Source: Cryptomeria japonica (Eukaryota > Streptophyta > Pinopsida > Cupressales > Cupressaceae). Taken from it: DNA of 64,000 nucleotides. A model generated the notes under the pieces. It was not told the DNA's origin and searched no databases. It saw nothing but the letters and a program-made list of their open reading frames with translations. Below, in pieces: positions 23,661 to 36,187 of this stretch. The position numbers and the translations under genes were made by a program. The stretch's first letter is position 1. The number at the start of each line of letters is the position of its first letter. The stretch is taken from assembly GCF_030272615.1 (NCBI RefSeq), contig NC_081415.1, positions 421,034,257 to 421,098,256 on the forward strand, written 5' to 3'.

Positions 23661-25790
23661 ACTTCTTTTCACATGTATGATTGATCTTGCTGCATCTATG
23701 GTCATTAGGGTTTTTTCACAAAATTGTCAATTTTTGTTTCAGTGCATCTATGGTTCATATTGCTATGTCTTCGATTGTTCTTAACGCGTCTGTGATAGTT
23801 TAGCCTACATGTTTAGTTAATTAGGACTTTCGACAGGTTTGTTCCATCACGTTTGTGGCTTTTTATGTCATGTCTGTGGTTGTTCTTAACATGTATGTGG
23901 TTGATAGTGCCACATTTCTGGTTTTTGCAGGTTTTCTATTTTTGTAGGTTGACAATCAGTTTTATTTGCATCTCTGGGAGGTATAACATCATCTTTGGTT
24001 TCTGTCATTTAGGTTGTTCATTTCATCATTTGCATTTTAAGATTTGGCTTTCATTTGGCTAACCCTTACTGGTACTAATGAAGTGGTGCAACTTGTCAAT
24101 TGATTGTATAAGGCCCCTCTCTTGGAATATTGCTAATCATTTCTTGTAGAATCTAAAGGGGTTGTTTATGAAACAACTAATTCGTGCTTTTGCAAGGGTA
24201 TTTAGTTGAGTGCTTGTGCTTTTTTAGATTAGATCATATTTGGATTTGGTGTTTTAAAAAGAACTCTTGTTTGTCGTGTCTTTTGCGCTTGCACACTTTG
24301 TGTTTAGAACTCTAAGGTGTCGTGAAATTATCATCTCCCTCCACCTTTGTGGACCTTGGGTGTAAGAGACATCAAAATATCTTCTTTTTTCTTTTTGTAG
24401 AGAGCTTGCCGTTGGAGAAGTGATCACTTCAAGGAGAATGACAAAGCGGGTTTTCCTTCGGCCCACTATATAAATGGGTGAAATCTAGCGCCTAACTTGA
24501 GGGTGTAGGCTTGTAGTGTTAATTTGGGGGTGGAATTAGAGCCACATAGGGTTTACTAAATCCTAAGTGGCTTGATATTGATGTCTTCGCACACAAGTCT
24601 CCTAAATAGTGAAAACCTTATTTTAGAGGCCAACTCTTTTGATTGAGTTTTGTTGGCATCTTGCTCAGTGAAAAGGTGTAGCATAGAACCTTGACGTAAC
24701 TCACCATAAAGATCCCTTGAGTTAAGACAAAAATATTTGTCTTTACATAAACTATGTATCGCTTTCCGGGGAGAGGGTGATTGGGCCATCCTTCTAGTCC
24801 TAGAGGCCCCTACCTATCCTTATTTTGCAAAGACAAGATTGAAAAACATTCCTTAAGATGTTGCACAATTGAGTTAAAGGAGATTCTAAGTGTGGGCCTA
24901 AGTTTTTCTACTATCGGCCTTGACCAAGTAGGCATAGGAAGTGTTTGGCGTGTCTTCTTTTGTGATAAGACCAGTGAGAATTTGGGCTTTGAGAAGCTTA
25001 GGCCATACCCTTATTATTATTAATCATATCAACAACCATTGTGTCTTCCTGTTTGTAGTGTTGCTTTTCCATAATAATCATCAAAAATTCAGATTTGGTC
25101 ACATTTGAAACCTGGAACAAAATTAGACAAACATTTTTCACTAGAGCCACATACATGGCATTTTTTTGATGCATTCTTGAAACTTGCATTCGCATCTATG
25201 GTTTTGAAACTACATGTCTGAGACATATTCCTACGTATTTGAGCAATCTTTCCACACATCTGGAATATTTTTGTCGCGTGCCCGACACTAAAGCGTATCT
25301 AAACTATATTGCCATGTGTCTGGCAATATAATTACATGCTTGCTAGTTTATCCTACGTATCAAATTAAAAAATATTCATGAGCTTCCTAGCTGATTCCCT
25401 AGGATTCCTAATTTGTCAATCATTAATTTACCATTGTTGCTTTTCCGCTTTTAGTCTTTCCATATTTTTATTCAACAACCTAATCTTGTAAAAAGTCAAA
25501 CAAGTTACCTTCTTGTCCACACTATCTTGCATCAACCTTAATATCACCAGGTAGTCTCTTGCTCAGATCTATCATCTTTCATGGTAGGATACCATCTCAG
25601 TTCCTTTAGTTAAGTCAGCTTACCTTTGGAATTTATCATCTCCTAGGAAGCCATACCTTTTTTGAGTTATCGATTTGTGTCTATCTATCATAGTCTAAAT
25701 CGTGTCATCGTTTGAGTCTCATCTCAGGACTTTGCAGACAACCTTTGACCTTTTGTCATCAGATTACTTTATTCTAGTCTCCACCTGTTG
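23661..25790. other. unassigned, likely 5' part of the outer gypsy-like element
   Basis: No domain was recognised. 25400-25795 directly flanks Copia-1 and is continuous with the gag-like sequence that resumes at 34359, so at least its right part belongs to the outer element. A TATA-like CACTATATAAATGGG lies at about 24463. Several short ORFs (24254-25195) carry no known motif. Confidence 0.35.
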
Positions 25791-25795
25791 GCAAT

Positions 25796-26723
25796 TGGCA
25801 CTCATCCGGTGATATTCGATGGTTGATTTATGGGCTAGGGTTGTCATTGATGGCAACTCTTCTTGGAGACTCGATTCGACGGTCGTGATTCATCTTATCC
25901 GGAAGATGGAGTTAACTGGTAAAACAGGGTATTTCGGTAATGTTTTGATCTGGAATGATTTTTGATGATTGCAGTGTTTTGGGTGATTGTTTTTGTGATC
26001 TCGGTGAATGGGAAGATCCTTAGGAAGTGTGTGATTATAATCTTTTGGTCCAGTGCTACGTTTATGTTCGAGATTGAAGACGACTTGGAGCTACACGTTA
26101 CACTTATTGAAGCCGACTTGAAGGAGATTGCTTATGTGCTAAGACCAGATATATAAGATCAAATTGGCGATTGTTTTTGGTGGTAATAATGGTGTGGTGA
26201 TCTGTTTTGGTGCGATTGAGCATAGTTTCACGTGCACACTTTTCTTTTAGACAATCCAGTAGCTGACTGAGACAAAACCAAAGTATTCAGCAGAGCAAAG
26301 ATAGTCAGAGATTCAATTCTTAACCATAACTCATTCTTGCATTATTAGATGCTTCTTGAGAGTTCATTTCACGGTATTTCCTCATTGAAATCAAATTGTA
26401 AGCCAGTGAGACTTCCCTGAAGGTTGTAGCCTTCTGGACAATTGTAATTGAGCAGTGAGCTCTAGGCAGTGAGCCTGAATGCAAGTGCATTCCCCATCTA
26501 TATAATATTTATGTACTCCTGGCCATAGTATATGAATATTGTGGGTTCCAGCCCCACCGTGGCTTTTCCATGTAAAAATTCTAGTGTTGTGGATTATTTG
26601 TTGCATGCTTATGTTCTTTTCTATTGTGCATTGCTAACCGATGGATAAAGAATAAGTTTGTGGATTTGAATTCCAGTAGATCATTGATTCACCCCCCCCT
26701 CTCAATGATCCCTGATTCTAACA
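25796..26723 (+). repeat. 5' LTR of Copia-1
   Basis: TGTTGGCAATTGGCACTC...CTGATTCTAACA. It aligns along its full length with 33393-34358, including the CAGTGAGCTCTAGG-CAGTGAGCC module, the GTTCC..CCCAC.GTGG stretch and a C-run just before the end. Differences from the 3' LTR are many, with small indels, so the insertion is not recent. Confidence 0.9.
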
Positions 26724-26725
26724 AT

Positions 26726-26737
26726 TGGTATCAGATC
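26726..26737 (+). promoter_or_regulatory. primer-binding site of Copia-1
   Basis: TGGTATCAGATC starts three bases after the 5' LTR. It differs at one base from TGGTATCAGAGC, the usual copia site complementary to initiator methionine tRNA. Confidence 0.85.
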
Positions 26738-26791
26738 CTAGGTCCTTTGAGGAAGCTTAACTGCTTGAGGAAGATCCGTGAGATTGATTCA

Positions 26792-27976
26792 ATGGATTCC
26801 GGTTTTCAGAGACAACTCAATGTGGCACTTGAGGATCTTGATGTAGCTAGAAATAAGGTCTGTACCTTGAAGAAGAACCTGAATGCTGCTGATGAATTCA
26901 TTAGTGAGCGAAAGGATCAAGCAAGTGTCTATAGAGAGAAGAGGATGAAATTAATGGACAAGTTGAAGGAGAAAGAAGATCAGATCATGGAATACTAGGA
27001 AAATGCTGATGAGGCTGACAAGCTTGAGAGAGAGAATGCTACTTTGAAGAATGAGATGCAATCCATTGTGATGAGATTGACTAAGGAAATTGAGGACCAG
27101 GAGAAGAATGAAGAAAATATGGCACAATCACTAAAGGAAAGAGTTGATGAATGCTTCAAGCTTACCTATGAGAATGATCAATTGAAGCTTGAGTTGACAC
27201 AATCAAGGAATAATGATCAAGAAATTGAAAGACAGATTGCTACCTTGAGGGATGAACTTGCTACCGCCAACAAATACAAATACAAATTCAAAGCTAGTTC
27301 AGTAAGGCTTGATGAGATGCTGGAAAGTCAGAGACATGGAAAGGATATGCAAGGCCTAGGATTTGAGAAAGGTGAATCCTCCGGATCTGGACAAGGTAAT
27401 GCAAAAATTGATCAAAAGAAGAGAAAGAATCCTTCGGTAAGACAACCTAATGCTCATAAATTCAATGGTAGATGTTTTACTTGCAATAAGTTTGGTCATA
27501 TGGTGAGTCAGTGTAGAAGTAGGATGAATAATGGAATGATGAACAATAACAATATGATGAACAACATGAATAATGTTCCTACCTTTACTAGTCAGTGTTT
27601 CATATGCAATAACTTTGGACACAAGTCAAATATGTGTAGAGCAGTAATGAATAACTTTCAAAGTAAGAGATGCCATGCTTGTGGAATGTTTGGACATATC
27701 TCTAATCAGTGTAGGACAAGACCAAATCAGATGAACTTCATACCTATGAAGAATAATGTTGTTTGTAGAGCATGCAACAAAACCAATCATATTGCAAAAT
27801 TTTGCAGAAGCAAAAATAGTGCTCCGGTTGACAAGAACAAATCAGATGAAAAGGGAAAGGCAAAAGTAGATGAGATTAGAGATCAACATAATAAGATGTG
27901 GGTAAAGAAGGATGAATCTAAGGCTGATAATGGATCTGTACTTGAATCCCGTGCAAAATCTTCATCTGGTAACTAG
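26792..27976 (+). pseudogene. Copia-1 ORF1: coiled-coil protein with four CCHC zinc knuckles
   Basis: One frame of 394 codons starting MDSGFQRQLNVALED, broken only by a TAG at 26996-26998. Residues ~1-190 are heptad-rich and charged, with a strong coiled-coil character. Then come four zinc knuckles: CFTCNKFGHMVSQC, CFICNNFGHKSNMC, CHACGMFGHISNQC and CRACNKTNHIAKFC. The second follows an Asn/Met-rich linker. The C-terminus is Lys/Asp-rich. Four knuckles and a coiled coil with no UBN2-type capsid domain are unusual for copia Gag, which normally has one knuckle. The likely role is binding and packaging of element RNA. A polypurine-like TTAGGGGGAG follows directly at 27988. The single stop suggests fairly recent loss of function. 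Confidence 0.8.
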
Positions 27977-28356
27977 GGCTTTTGGCCTTAGGGGGAGGCA
28001 AACTGATGCAAATCTTGCAGTACCCCTTGATGAGATCTGTAGTCGATGGATTATAGATGGTAGGAATTGAGTTTCAGTTGATATCCAGGATTCAGATGGC
28101 TGACTCTAGCATCCGGTTGGATATTTGAGGTGCATTTATTTCAAAGTGAAATTAGGGTTTGCAAAGTTAAAAAGGGCAAATACGAGAATCATTCTTCACT
28201 TTGCGAATAGTGTTTTCGAGCTAAAGAACAAGGCGATCAAGGTTTTCAGGCGATCAAAGAGAAAAAATAATCCAGCGAGCGATCTAGGGCATCCGTCAGT
28301 CAGTTAAGGTATTTTTCAAAGAATATTTTCTGAGTTTGAGTTTCTGAAAATTTGAA

Positions 28357-30103
28357 ATGGCATCCTTGTCTTCCATTGCCACCCCTCTGGTTGTTGAAGT
28401 CAAGGATAGGACTCGTCCTATGTTCAAGAAACACCCCTACAAATCCATGGAAGTCGATCCAGTTGGAGATTTTTCTTTCATTTCGCACGAAGTTTTGCAC
28501 GTCGATGATGTTCGAGCCTACATTCACTATGAATGAGGAAACCGACTATGAGGATATTCTGAATCTTTATACTGACAATATCATGGATGAAATCGACAAC
28601 CCTAAGCCAAAATTTGTGTAGTTGTAGAGAAAGGGTTTCACACAATTTGTGAAATTTCCAACATTCGATGAGAAGGAATGGGTAAGGTATGTGCTAAGTA
28701 GGATCCATGCTACATTTATATGGCTAGACCAACCATACAAAATCACTGCTGATGCGATTGGAGTGGTAACCTGTTTGAATCAAACTAGTGACAAGCCAGG
28801 GCTACTCAAGGTCACAAAACCTATAGTGAACAAATTAACCGGTGCAAAATTTGATGGCCGAGCAATGAAAATCAACACAATAAAGGAGGATGATGCCAAA
28901 GTTGTTGCAATGGTCATTAGTTACAAGGTATACTAGTCTAACATACTGAATTTTGTATCTGGCACTGCTATTCATGCAACCTACAAAATGGTCAAAGAAG
29001 ATGCTTATTATGACCTGTACAGTGTGCTATTTGAGGTGTTGATGATAAATTTGAAGAAAATCAAATAGGATAAAAATCATGTCTTCAAATTTGGTTCTTT
29101 GGTTATCTGTTTGGCACTCTATTTCATGAATCAGATCCCTAGAACCGACAGAGTATAATGTGATTTTGACAAACCGGTGGCTCAACAGATAAAGAAGGGG
29201 CTTGATAGACTTGGCAAAAAGGATAATCAGAATGCTGCTTTGTGGGCTTTCTTCAAAACCTTTCAGGACAAAATGAAACAAAGAGTCAGAATCCCCAAAG
29301 AAATTGTAAAGAAATATGAGGGGACAATCTGCTTTATGGTGAACAAAGATGAATATCTTATAGAAGTGGTTCAACCCCGGGTGGTATAGATATTGCCTAT
29401 GGGATATGAAGTTGATAAAGCTACTTTGGATGCCTATGCACAACATTTGTTAAAATCTCCAGTAGACACCAAAGAAGAAAGGTTCGGAACCTGCAAGGAG
29501 AAATCAATGGAGTTACACACTAAGTTCACTGAACCAACAAGAAAGAGAAAAGTTGAAAAGATTGTGGAGGACATTCTTGTCAAAGAAGGTCATCCCCGGG
29601 AGAGAGTTAGAGCTACGAGAGATGCAGTTGAAAAAGCAAAGAAACAAAAGACTGTACTTGCTCCAGTTAGGGTAAAGGTGACAAGACCTTTTCCCGCCTC
29701 AGTGAAGACACCTCATGCTGAAGCAGAATCCTCTAGTGCATTTGCTAAGGGTAAAGGTGTTTTGAGGAAGAAGCAGAAACCCCAAAGGGAATATGCAGAA
29801 GTTTCTCTGGTGCAATCTGAAACTGAATCTGATACAGACATTCCTAAGGCACCGAAGAAAGGAGAGTTTTCTAGAGTGATCCGGAAACCCCAATCTGGTA
29901 GTGAGAAGAAAGAGGCAAAGGAGAAGAAGGCAAGATCTGATCCTATACCGGTAGGCAAGCCCAAGCGAGGAAAGAAGATAAAATCTAACTTGGATGAAGC
30001 TATTGAATCCGATAAGATGAAGACTTCTAAAATAGAGTATCATATTGTTCCTCCTCTATCTATTCAAGAGTTGATTGATGACATTATTAAAGATGGAATT
30101 TGA
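28357..30103 (+). pseudogene. Copia-1 ORF2, first part: unidentified retroelement ORF
   Basis: Starts MASLSSIATPLVVEVKDRTR at 28357. After a TGA at 28534 it continues in other frames through 28352-28621, 28649-28936, 29177-29389 and 29393-30103, separated by stops and frameshifts. The central part has a compact mixed composition (ITADAIGVVTCLNQTSDKPG, KINTIKEDDAKVVAMVISYK, FKFGSLVICLALYFMNQIP). The last 200 residues are basic and low-complexity (KRKVEK, RKKQKPQ, PKRGKKIK), like nuclear-localisation tails. There is no catalytic motif of protease, integrase or reverse transcriptase. The layout loosely recalls plant transposon-associated envelope-like/mobile-domain ORFs, but I cannot assign it. 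The ORF continues after the nested solo LTR. Confidence 0.6.
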
Positions 30104-30136
30104 AGAACATCTCTGTATATTATGAGAATATGGATG

Positions 30137-31618
30137 TGTAGTCACATAAATCTGTCCATTTAATTAAATGAATATTTACTATTTATTTGATTAATAAAAC
30201 CACTAGCCAACAGTTAATTAAATTAACATTTAATTAATTCATCTTCAAACATTCTCCTATTAATTAAATAAATTATTTAATTTATTTTAATTAATTCATT
30301 AAACCAAATTCACAATCAATTAAATGAATAAATCCTATTTATTAAATTTAATCCCCTTCCCTTTTTTAAATAAATAATTAAAACATTTATTTAAATCATT
30401 AAAATCCCCCCCACTTGCATTCTCCTACAAATGTGAGTTGCAACCATAATTGAAATAAATTAATTTTATTTTAATTTAAATCTCATTTTCCCTCACCCAC
30501 CAAACCCACTTGCAATCCTAAATCCCCTTCTAGACTCTTCTAACCACTTTCTAATCATTCCTATTAGCCTAATCCATCCCCTAATTATTGTCGCATTCAT
30601 AAGCAACTTGAAGCCACTTCTCAAAGCCCTCAAAGTCTTTGAAAAGCATTTAATGCTTTATGTGTTCAACAAGCTAACCTCTAAAGTCTTCCAAACCACT
30701 AATGGCTCTTACATGGCCATTAATGGCTCTTACATAACCATTTATGGTTAAATCCACTTGCCCCCATGGTTAGAGACTTTCCCTCTAACTCAACCCTCAT
30801 TTAACTCATGGGTCTCTTCAAGCATTTATTGCTTTGACCATGGTTACCCTCACTAAATCTTGCACAAGAGTTTATCCATTGGATAAAGACATTATTTATT
30901 GGATAATGGCTTTATTCTTTCAACTCAATATTAACCTTACCTCCCAATTTAACCCTCAAGTCATGTCAAGCATTTAATGCTTATTCCCTCTCCTCTCAAC
31001 CGATCTCATGTTGACATTTGTCATCCTGGGATTGGGTTGAAAGCCTTCACATGGATCATAGACCCCTCAATCTTGACCCTTGATGAGATTACTCAATCTC
31101 AACCCTCCATTGCTCCATTTTACCTATAAATAGAGCTCATTTCTTCATAATCCAGATCTTGAAATCTTGTATGCATTAATTTATAGTGAAATTTAGAGAG
31201 CATTTAGCATAATCATCTACATTTTTCTTTTTGGGCTAAAATTAACATTAGATAATTAGATAATATCTTGTTTTAGTTTATTCACATTTGCATTCTCATA
31301 ATCATCCATTTTACAATCTTGAACCTCCATAAGACATCCTGAATAGTGCGAAAAGCTACCGAGAGCTACACTCATTTGGGAACTTGGAGAGGAGAGGAAC
31401 AAGGGAGGAGAAGCTACAAGCATGGTGGAGGGCATTTTGAGATGCCTTATTTCATTTATTAGATTTATCAAGCTTTCTATTTTATGTTTTGTGTCTCTCT
31501 TGATATGCTTGCTTAGGATAGTGTTTGATTTGTGATTTCTAACACTAACACTTGTTTGTTGCTTGTTGTATTGTGTTTGTCTTAACAATATCCTAACCAT
31601 CCTTTTTGCAGAGTATCA
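30137..31618 (+). mobile_element. solo LTR (TGTAGACACC family) nested in Copia-1
   Basis: 1482 bp from TGTAGTCACATAAATC to GAGTATCA, flanked by a perfect TSD GGATG (30132-30136 and 31619-31623). It is homologous, in opposite orientation, to the LTR at 1930-3384: both share CTTGCATTCTCCTACAA, the hypothetical transcript start region and a TATA box (TATAAATA at 31125). No internal domain or second LTR is present, so it arose by LTR-LTR recombination. It interrupts Copia-1 ORF2. Confidence 0.9.
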
Positions 31619-31623
31619 GGATG

Positions 31624-33051
31624 TTAAGGATCAAAGGTAGATTGAGGAAGCTATAATTTTTACATGGATGTATTTAGTAAAGCATTGATTGAATTAGAAA
31701 AATGTCTTCCCAAAGATTTACATAGTTTAATTGATGTTAGGAGAAAATATGCTAGCCAAATGGATAGAGAAATAAAGGAGAGTGAACTGGTCAATCAATG
31801 CACTAGTATCACTATAGAGGAAATTGACAGATTGATTTTATTGGCTAATAAATAGGAACTCAGGAGCAAGCACAGAGTCAACAGTTTGATGGTTGGCCGA
31901 GTTGGAGAAATAAGGAGAGAAACCAGTGAAATCTGGAAGAAGTTTCTTACTGAGAATCGACTTGTAGAAACTGTTTCACAAGATGAAGCCACTCAGTTAG
32001 AAAATCCTCTGGTTAATGATGTAAATAAGGAAGAGGATACTTAGGATGTTGCAAAGCAACAAATTTTGGAATCCATTGAGGTTGAGACTGCTATAGAAAA
32101 TGAAAAAACAATAGAGGCAGAGGATGGTGCACCAAGTGGTGAAATCGATGCACAAGAGACACCTAATGAAGGAAAATCTGAATAGGTCAAAGCTAAGAAG
32201 AAGGAAGAGAAGAAACAGGAAGAACCGGATAAAGGAAAGGGTTCCTTGTGGCAATTGACATAGCTAAAATTCAAAGCCAAGGGAGTTTTCCGTAGTTCAA
32301 TATCAATTTTGATAAACCATTCAATTAGATGTCTCCGACAGAGAGGATGATTGCTGCTGCTGCTCTCCAAGCACAAGCCAGTCAGGAGTTAGCACACACA
32401 GAATCTGAAAAGAAGAGACTCATTGAAAAATCAGTTAAAGTTTTGAAATAGGTGGTACCAGAACTGCAACTTGATGCAAACACTAGTTCATCTGGTAAGC
32501 TTAAGAACTTAATAGATCATATATCCACCCAGTTTGATTCATTGACCGAGGCGTCAACCCGACAAGCTATGGATAAATTTAAGGATGCTAAAGTTCAAAC
32601 ATATTTGCAAATTATTAGTAATGATAAGGCTCGACTAGATAAGGAGTTAAAACTAATTGATGAGGCCTTAACGAAAGGTGGTAAAATTTATATGTCTTGT
32701 CTAATTTTGACCAATTTTACTACCGAGATAGAGAAGAAGATAGATAATTGTAGAGGACATATAGCTCAGATTTCTCAGGCTTATTATCCTACAACTAACT
32801 TAATTGACAGTATTGAAGGACAAATTTTGAATATCATGGAGTAGATTAGGAATTTTGAGAAGGAGAAGGAGAGGATGACCAGGTGGATAGGTGAACTCCG
32901 GAACCTAATTGGTCCCTAGTTCGACACCTTAGTGTATCATAAGATGGCCTACATTCAAAACATGTCTCAGGAGACTCCTATTGAGATTGCGGCTATAGAA
33001 TTTCATGCTTATGTTTTGAATGGTTTTGTTTCAATTTTGGAGAAGTTGTGA
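31624..33051 (+). pseudogene. Copia-1 ORF2, second part
   Basis: The continuation of ORF2 after the solo LTR. Open segments 31664-31855 (MDVFSKALIELEKCLPKDLH), the frame 31856-32265 broken by TAG codons, and 32452-33051 in another frame read as an acidic then coiled-coil protein (EETPNEGKSE-like Glu/Lys-rich part, then SNDKARLDKELKLIDEAL and FTTEIEKKIDNCRGH). Stops at 32042, 32182 and 32842 and at least one frameshift show decay. No enzymatic motif is visible. Together with 28357-30103 the original protein may have exceeded 1000 residues. Confidence 0.55.
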
Positions 33052-33190
33052 GCATGATGGAATACATATCTTGGGTTCCTTAAGATGACATATGCAGATA
33101 TATTGAAACATGTATAAATTTGATCATCTGGTAAATGTGTATATATGTATAGACAATTTTGGTGCACACCCTATCTTTGGTATTGCTGTC

Positions 33191-33390
33191 AAAGGGGGAG
33201 AGATGAGGTGAAAAATGTGCAGGCTAATTGTATGTATGGACTGTACAGTCTAGTGTAATGCATATTTTTGGATTGTTGATCTAAGGGGGAGCCTTAGAAT
33301 TCTTTTATTCTTTCATCCGGTGTACAGGTTTCACAAATTTCTACACTTAGACATTTTTCACAGGTGTTGCCATCAATGCCAAAGGGGGAG
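33191..33390 (+). promoter_or_regulatory. three polypurine tracts before the Copia-1 3' LTR
   Basis: AAAGGGGGAG at 33191-33200, TAAGGGGGAG at 33282-33291 and AAAGGGGGAG at 33381-33390, the last two bases short of the 3' LTR. Multiple polypurine tracts upstream of the 3' LTR are a described hallmark of the Sirevirus branch of copia elements. Confidence 0.75.
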
Positions 33391-33392
33391 GT

Positions 33393-34358
33393 TGTTGGAA
33401 ATTGACACTCATCCGGTGATCTTTGATGCTTGATTTATTGTGTAGGGTTGTCATTGATGGAAACTCTTCTTGGAGACTCGATCTGGTGGTCGTGATTCAT
33501 CTTATTCGGAAGCTGGAGTTAACCGATATGTTTTTAATCAGTAAAACAGGGTATTTTGGTAATGTTTTGATTCAGAATGATTTCCGATGATTGCGGTGTT
33601 TTTGGTGATTGTTTTTGTGATCTCAGTGAATGGGAAGATCCTTAGGAAGAATGTGATTATAATCTTTTGGTTCGGTGCTATGTTTATGTTCAAGATTGAA
33701 GCCGACTTGGAGCTACACGTTACACTTCTTGAAGCTGACTTGAAGGAGATTGTTTTTGTGCTAAGAACGGATATATATGATCAAATTGGCTATTGTTTTT
33801 GGTGGTAATAATGGTGTGGTGATCCATTTTGGTACGATTGAGCACAATTTCATGTGCGCGCTTTGCTTTCAGATAATTCGGTAGCTGATTGAGACAAACA
33901 AAGTATTCAGTAGAGAGAAGATAGTCAGAGATTCAGTGCTTAACCAAAACTCATTCTTGCATTGTCAGATGCTTCTTGAGAGTTCATTTCATTGTATTTC
34001 CTCATTGAAATCAAATTGTAAGCCCTGAAGGTTGTAGCCTTCTGGACAGTTTTAATTGAGCAGTGAGCTCTAGGTGGTGAGCCTGAATGCAAGTGCATTC
34101 CCCATCTATGTAATATTTATGTACTCCTAGCCATAGTATATGAATATTGTGGGTTCCAACCCCACTGTGGTTTTTCCCTTTTCGGGTTTTCACATAAAAA
34201 TTCTAGTGTTGTGGATTATTTGTTGCATGTTTATGTTCTTTTCTTTTGTGCATTGCTAACTTGTGGAGAAAGAATAAGTTTGTGGATTTGAATTTTGGTA
34301 GATGACTGATTCACCACCCCCCCCCCCCCCCACCTCTCAGTGATCCCTGATTCTAACA
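33393..34358 (+). repeat. 3' LTR of Copia-1
   Basis: 966 bp, TGTTGGAAATTGACACTC...TTCTAACA, followed by TSD CCACC. It carries a C-run of about 18 bases near 34316-34331 and a 12-bp-scale insertion of TTTTCGGGTTTTCAC relative to the 5' LTR. Confidence 0.9.
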
Positions 34359-34363
34359 CCACC

Positions 34364-34996
34364 ATCCTCCTTGTCATCTTGTCACTCCATTTGTTGCATC
34401 AAACCTTCCCTTCATATGGTTGAAACTAGAACCCACCCAAAGACTTAGAAGAGAAGCCCAAAAAGTTCAAGAGTCTCAAAACATGGATACATTTTCTTTT
34501 GATGAGGAAGAGTTATACAACACTATGTTTGTTAGAAAGCAAGGCTATAACAATGGTTTAGAGGATGATTCACCAACCTTAGGACAAATTCAATATTTCA
34601 TGGCTAATTCTAAATTCTATAAGATGTTTGATTCCATATTGCACCAAGACCCACAACGTTACTTTCTTGTGCTAGCTCAAAATGGCATCAAATTACCTCC
34701 TAATTTCGATGTGTCTACACTTGAGGAGGTTAACCAAGATGATGCTACCACTAGCAGACATGGATTTGGAGATATCCTTGTGATTGAGTCACCCTCATCT
34801 CATTTTAAAAAATTGCCCATATGCATAACCAACAAGACCAAGGTGGACTCATGTTAATACCCTCACCTACATGGTCAAAAGAACAATCATTCACATACTA
34901 ATAATCAACCTCATGGTGCAAATAATGGTCATGCTTCTACCAATCAACAACATGGCCCATCCAATGAGCAAAACCATAATTGTTCTTTCAATACTA
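34364..34996 (+). pseudogene. outer gypsy-like element: gag-like fragment
   Basis: Plus-strand frame from about 34369, with a continuous part at 34420-34857 (FDEEELYNTMFVRKQ, SPTLGQIQYFMANSKFYKMF, RYFLVLAQNGIKLPPNFDV), a TAA at 34855, then an Asn/His/Gln-rich tail up to the next insertion. No knuckle or enzyme motif is seen. Its position between Copia-1 and the protease-like ORF at 37990-39029, on the same strand, makes it the upstream part of the outer element. Confidence 0.5.
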
Positions 34997-36000
34997 TGTT
35001 GGAATCAAGGAACATTGAGGGGGGGGGGGTGAATCTGTGTTTTGCAATCTTTAAATTGTTCTTTCAACCACTTAATGCATATGGACAAAAGGAATATTTA
35101 AGAACATAAATCAAATAACCACAATATTATAACACCAAGATTTTTGTACATGGAAACCCAATTAAGGGAAAAACCATGGTGGGGATGAGCCCACAATATT
35201 GTTATACTCCGCAGAAGTATAAAAATATTACAATGGGTAATGCACATGCATTCAGACACACTGCCTATAGCTCACTTCTCAAAATAAGAAGGCTCACTGC
35301 CTACAACTCAAATACAAAGATTACAAATCATTTGAATTGATGAACAACATCTACAAATGCTAAAGTACAGTTTCAGTTAAGCTCATTATACAAATTTCAT
35401 ACTCTTCTCACACTTCATCTTATATTGCTCTGTTTTGCTGCACTATCACTGATCCGAAGCACTAATCTCCAACTTGCGCATGTGGAACTATGCACAATCG
35501 ATTACTTCCAACCTTCACAGATCATGAAAATAACTAAAACCATCGCTCTTATATATCCGCAAAAAAGAAATTATATCGGCTACATGTTGGCTCAAGAACA
35601 TTAATTATTTTATGAACCGTGTATAAACTGGCAAAAAAATCCAAACTCAAATGCTAATGCAGACCAAAACAATCAAACACACGCTACTGCATATGTCGGC
35701 TAAACATCCTCAATCATAAAAAAATTCACCAATGTCACTGCACTTAATCCATGTAAGGATTTATCATGCTAGTCGGCCATATTGCACTATCAAACCAAAA
35801 CCCGATACACCAGATCTTCTAACTCACACATCAATCATCACCCGAGGCTAAAATTTTGGAATAAGGTATTCCAAACATCTATCAATCTTCCCTTAGATCC
35901 ACAACACAAAATATTGACCCAAAATAAAATGCCAACCAAAATACCAAACACTGTCAAGCGGTCTGTTCTAGGCTTGCCGGACATAAACCAATCTTCAATC

Positions 36001-36130
36001 TAACTTCCGGTAGTGCTGCTACTGTCAATAGCAGTCCTACCGACTAGTAGTACTGCTACCCCACGTAGCAGTCACTACCAATCGGTAGTGATGCTACCGT
36101 GGTAGCAAACACTACCGTCCCACGTGGTGG
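36001..36130. repeat. GTAG/CTAC palindrome cluster
   Basis: Repeated short inverted motifs such as GGTAGTGCTGCTACTG, AGTAGTACTGCTACC and CGGTAGTGATGCTACCG, alternating in orientation, ending in CCACGTGG palindromes. GC-rich relative to the surroundings. Confidence 0.65.
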
Positions 36131-36160
36131 GATTAGCTTGCCACGTGGGCATGGTTAAAA

Positions 36161-36187
36161 TTATATATATATATATATATATATATT
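36161..36187. repeat. (TA)n microsatellite
   Basis: About 13 TA units. Confidence 0.95.

Larger units (their letters stand above)
25796..34358 (+). mobile_element. Copia-1: non-autonomous copia-type LTR retrotransposon
   Basis: An 8563-bp element flanked by a perfect 5-bp target-site duplication CCACC (25791-25795 and 34359-34363). LTRs of 928 bp (25796-26723) and 966 bp (33393-34358) both start TGTTGG and end TTCTAACA. A methionine-tRNA-type primer-binding site follows the 5' LTR, and three polypurine tracts precede the 3' LTR. The interior carries a coiled-coil/CCHC ORF and a long second ORF of unknown function; no protease, integrase, reverse transcriptase or RNase H was found. It must have depended on an autonomous partner, plausibly a Sirevirus-like copia. 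A solo LTR (30137-31618) sits inside it. Confidence 0.88.
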
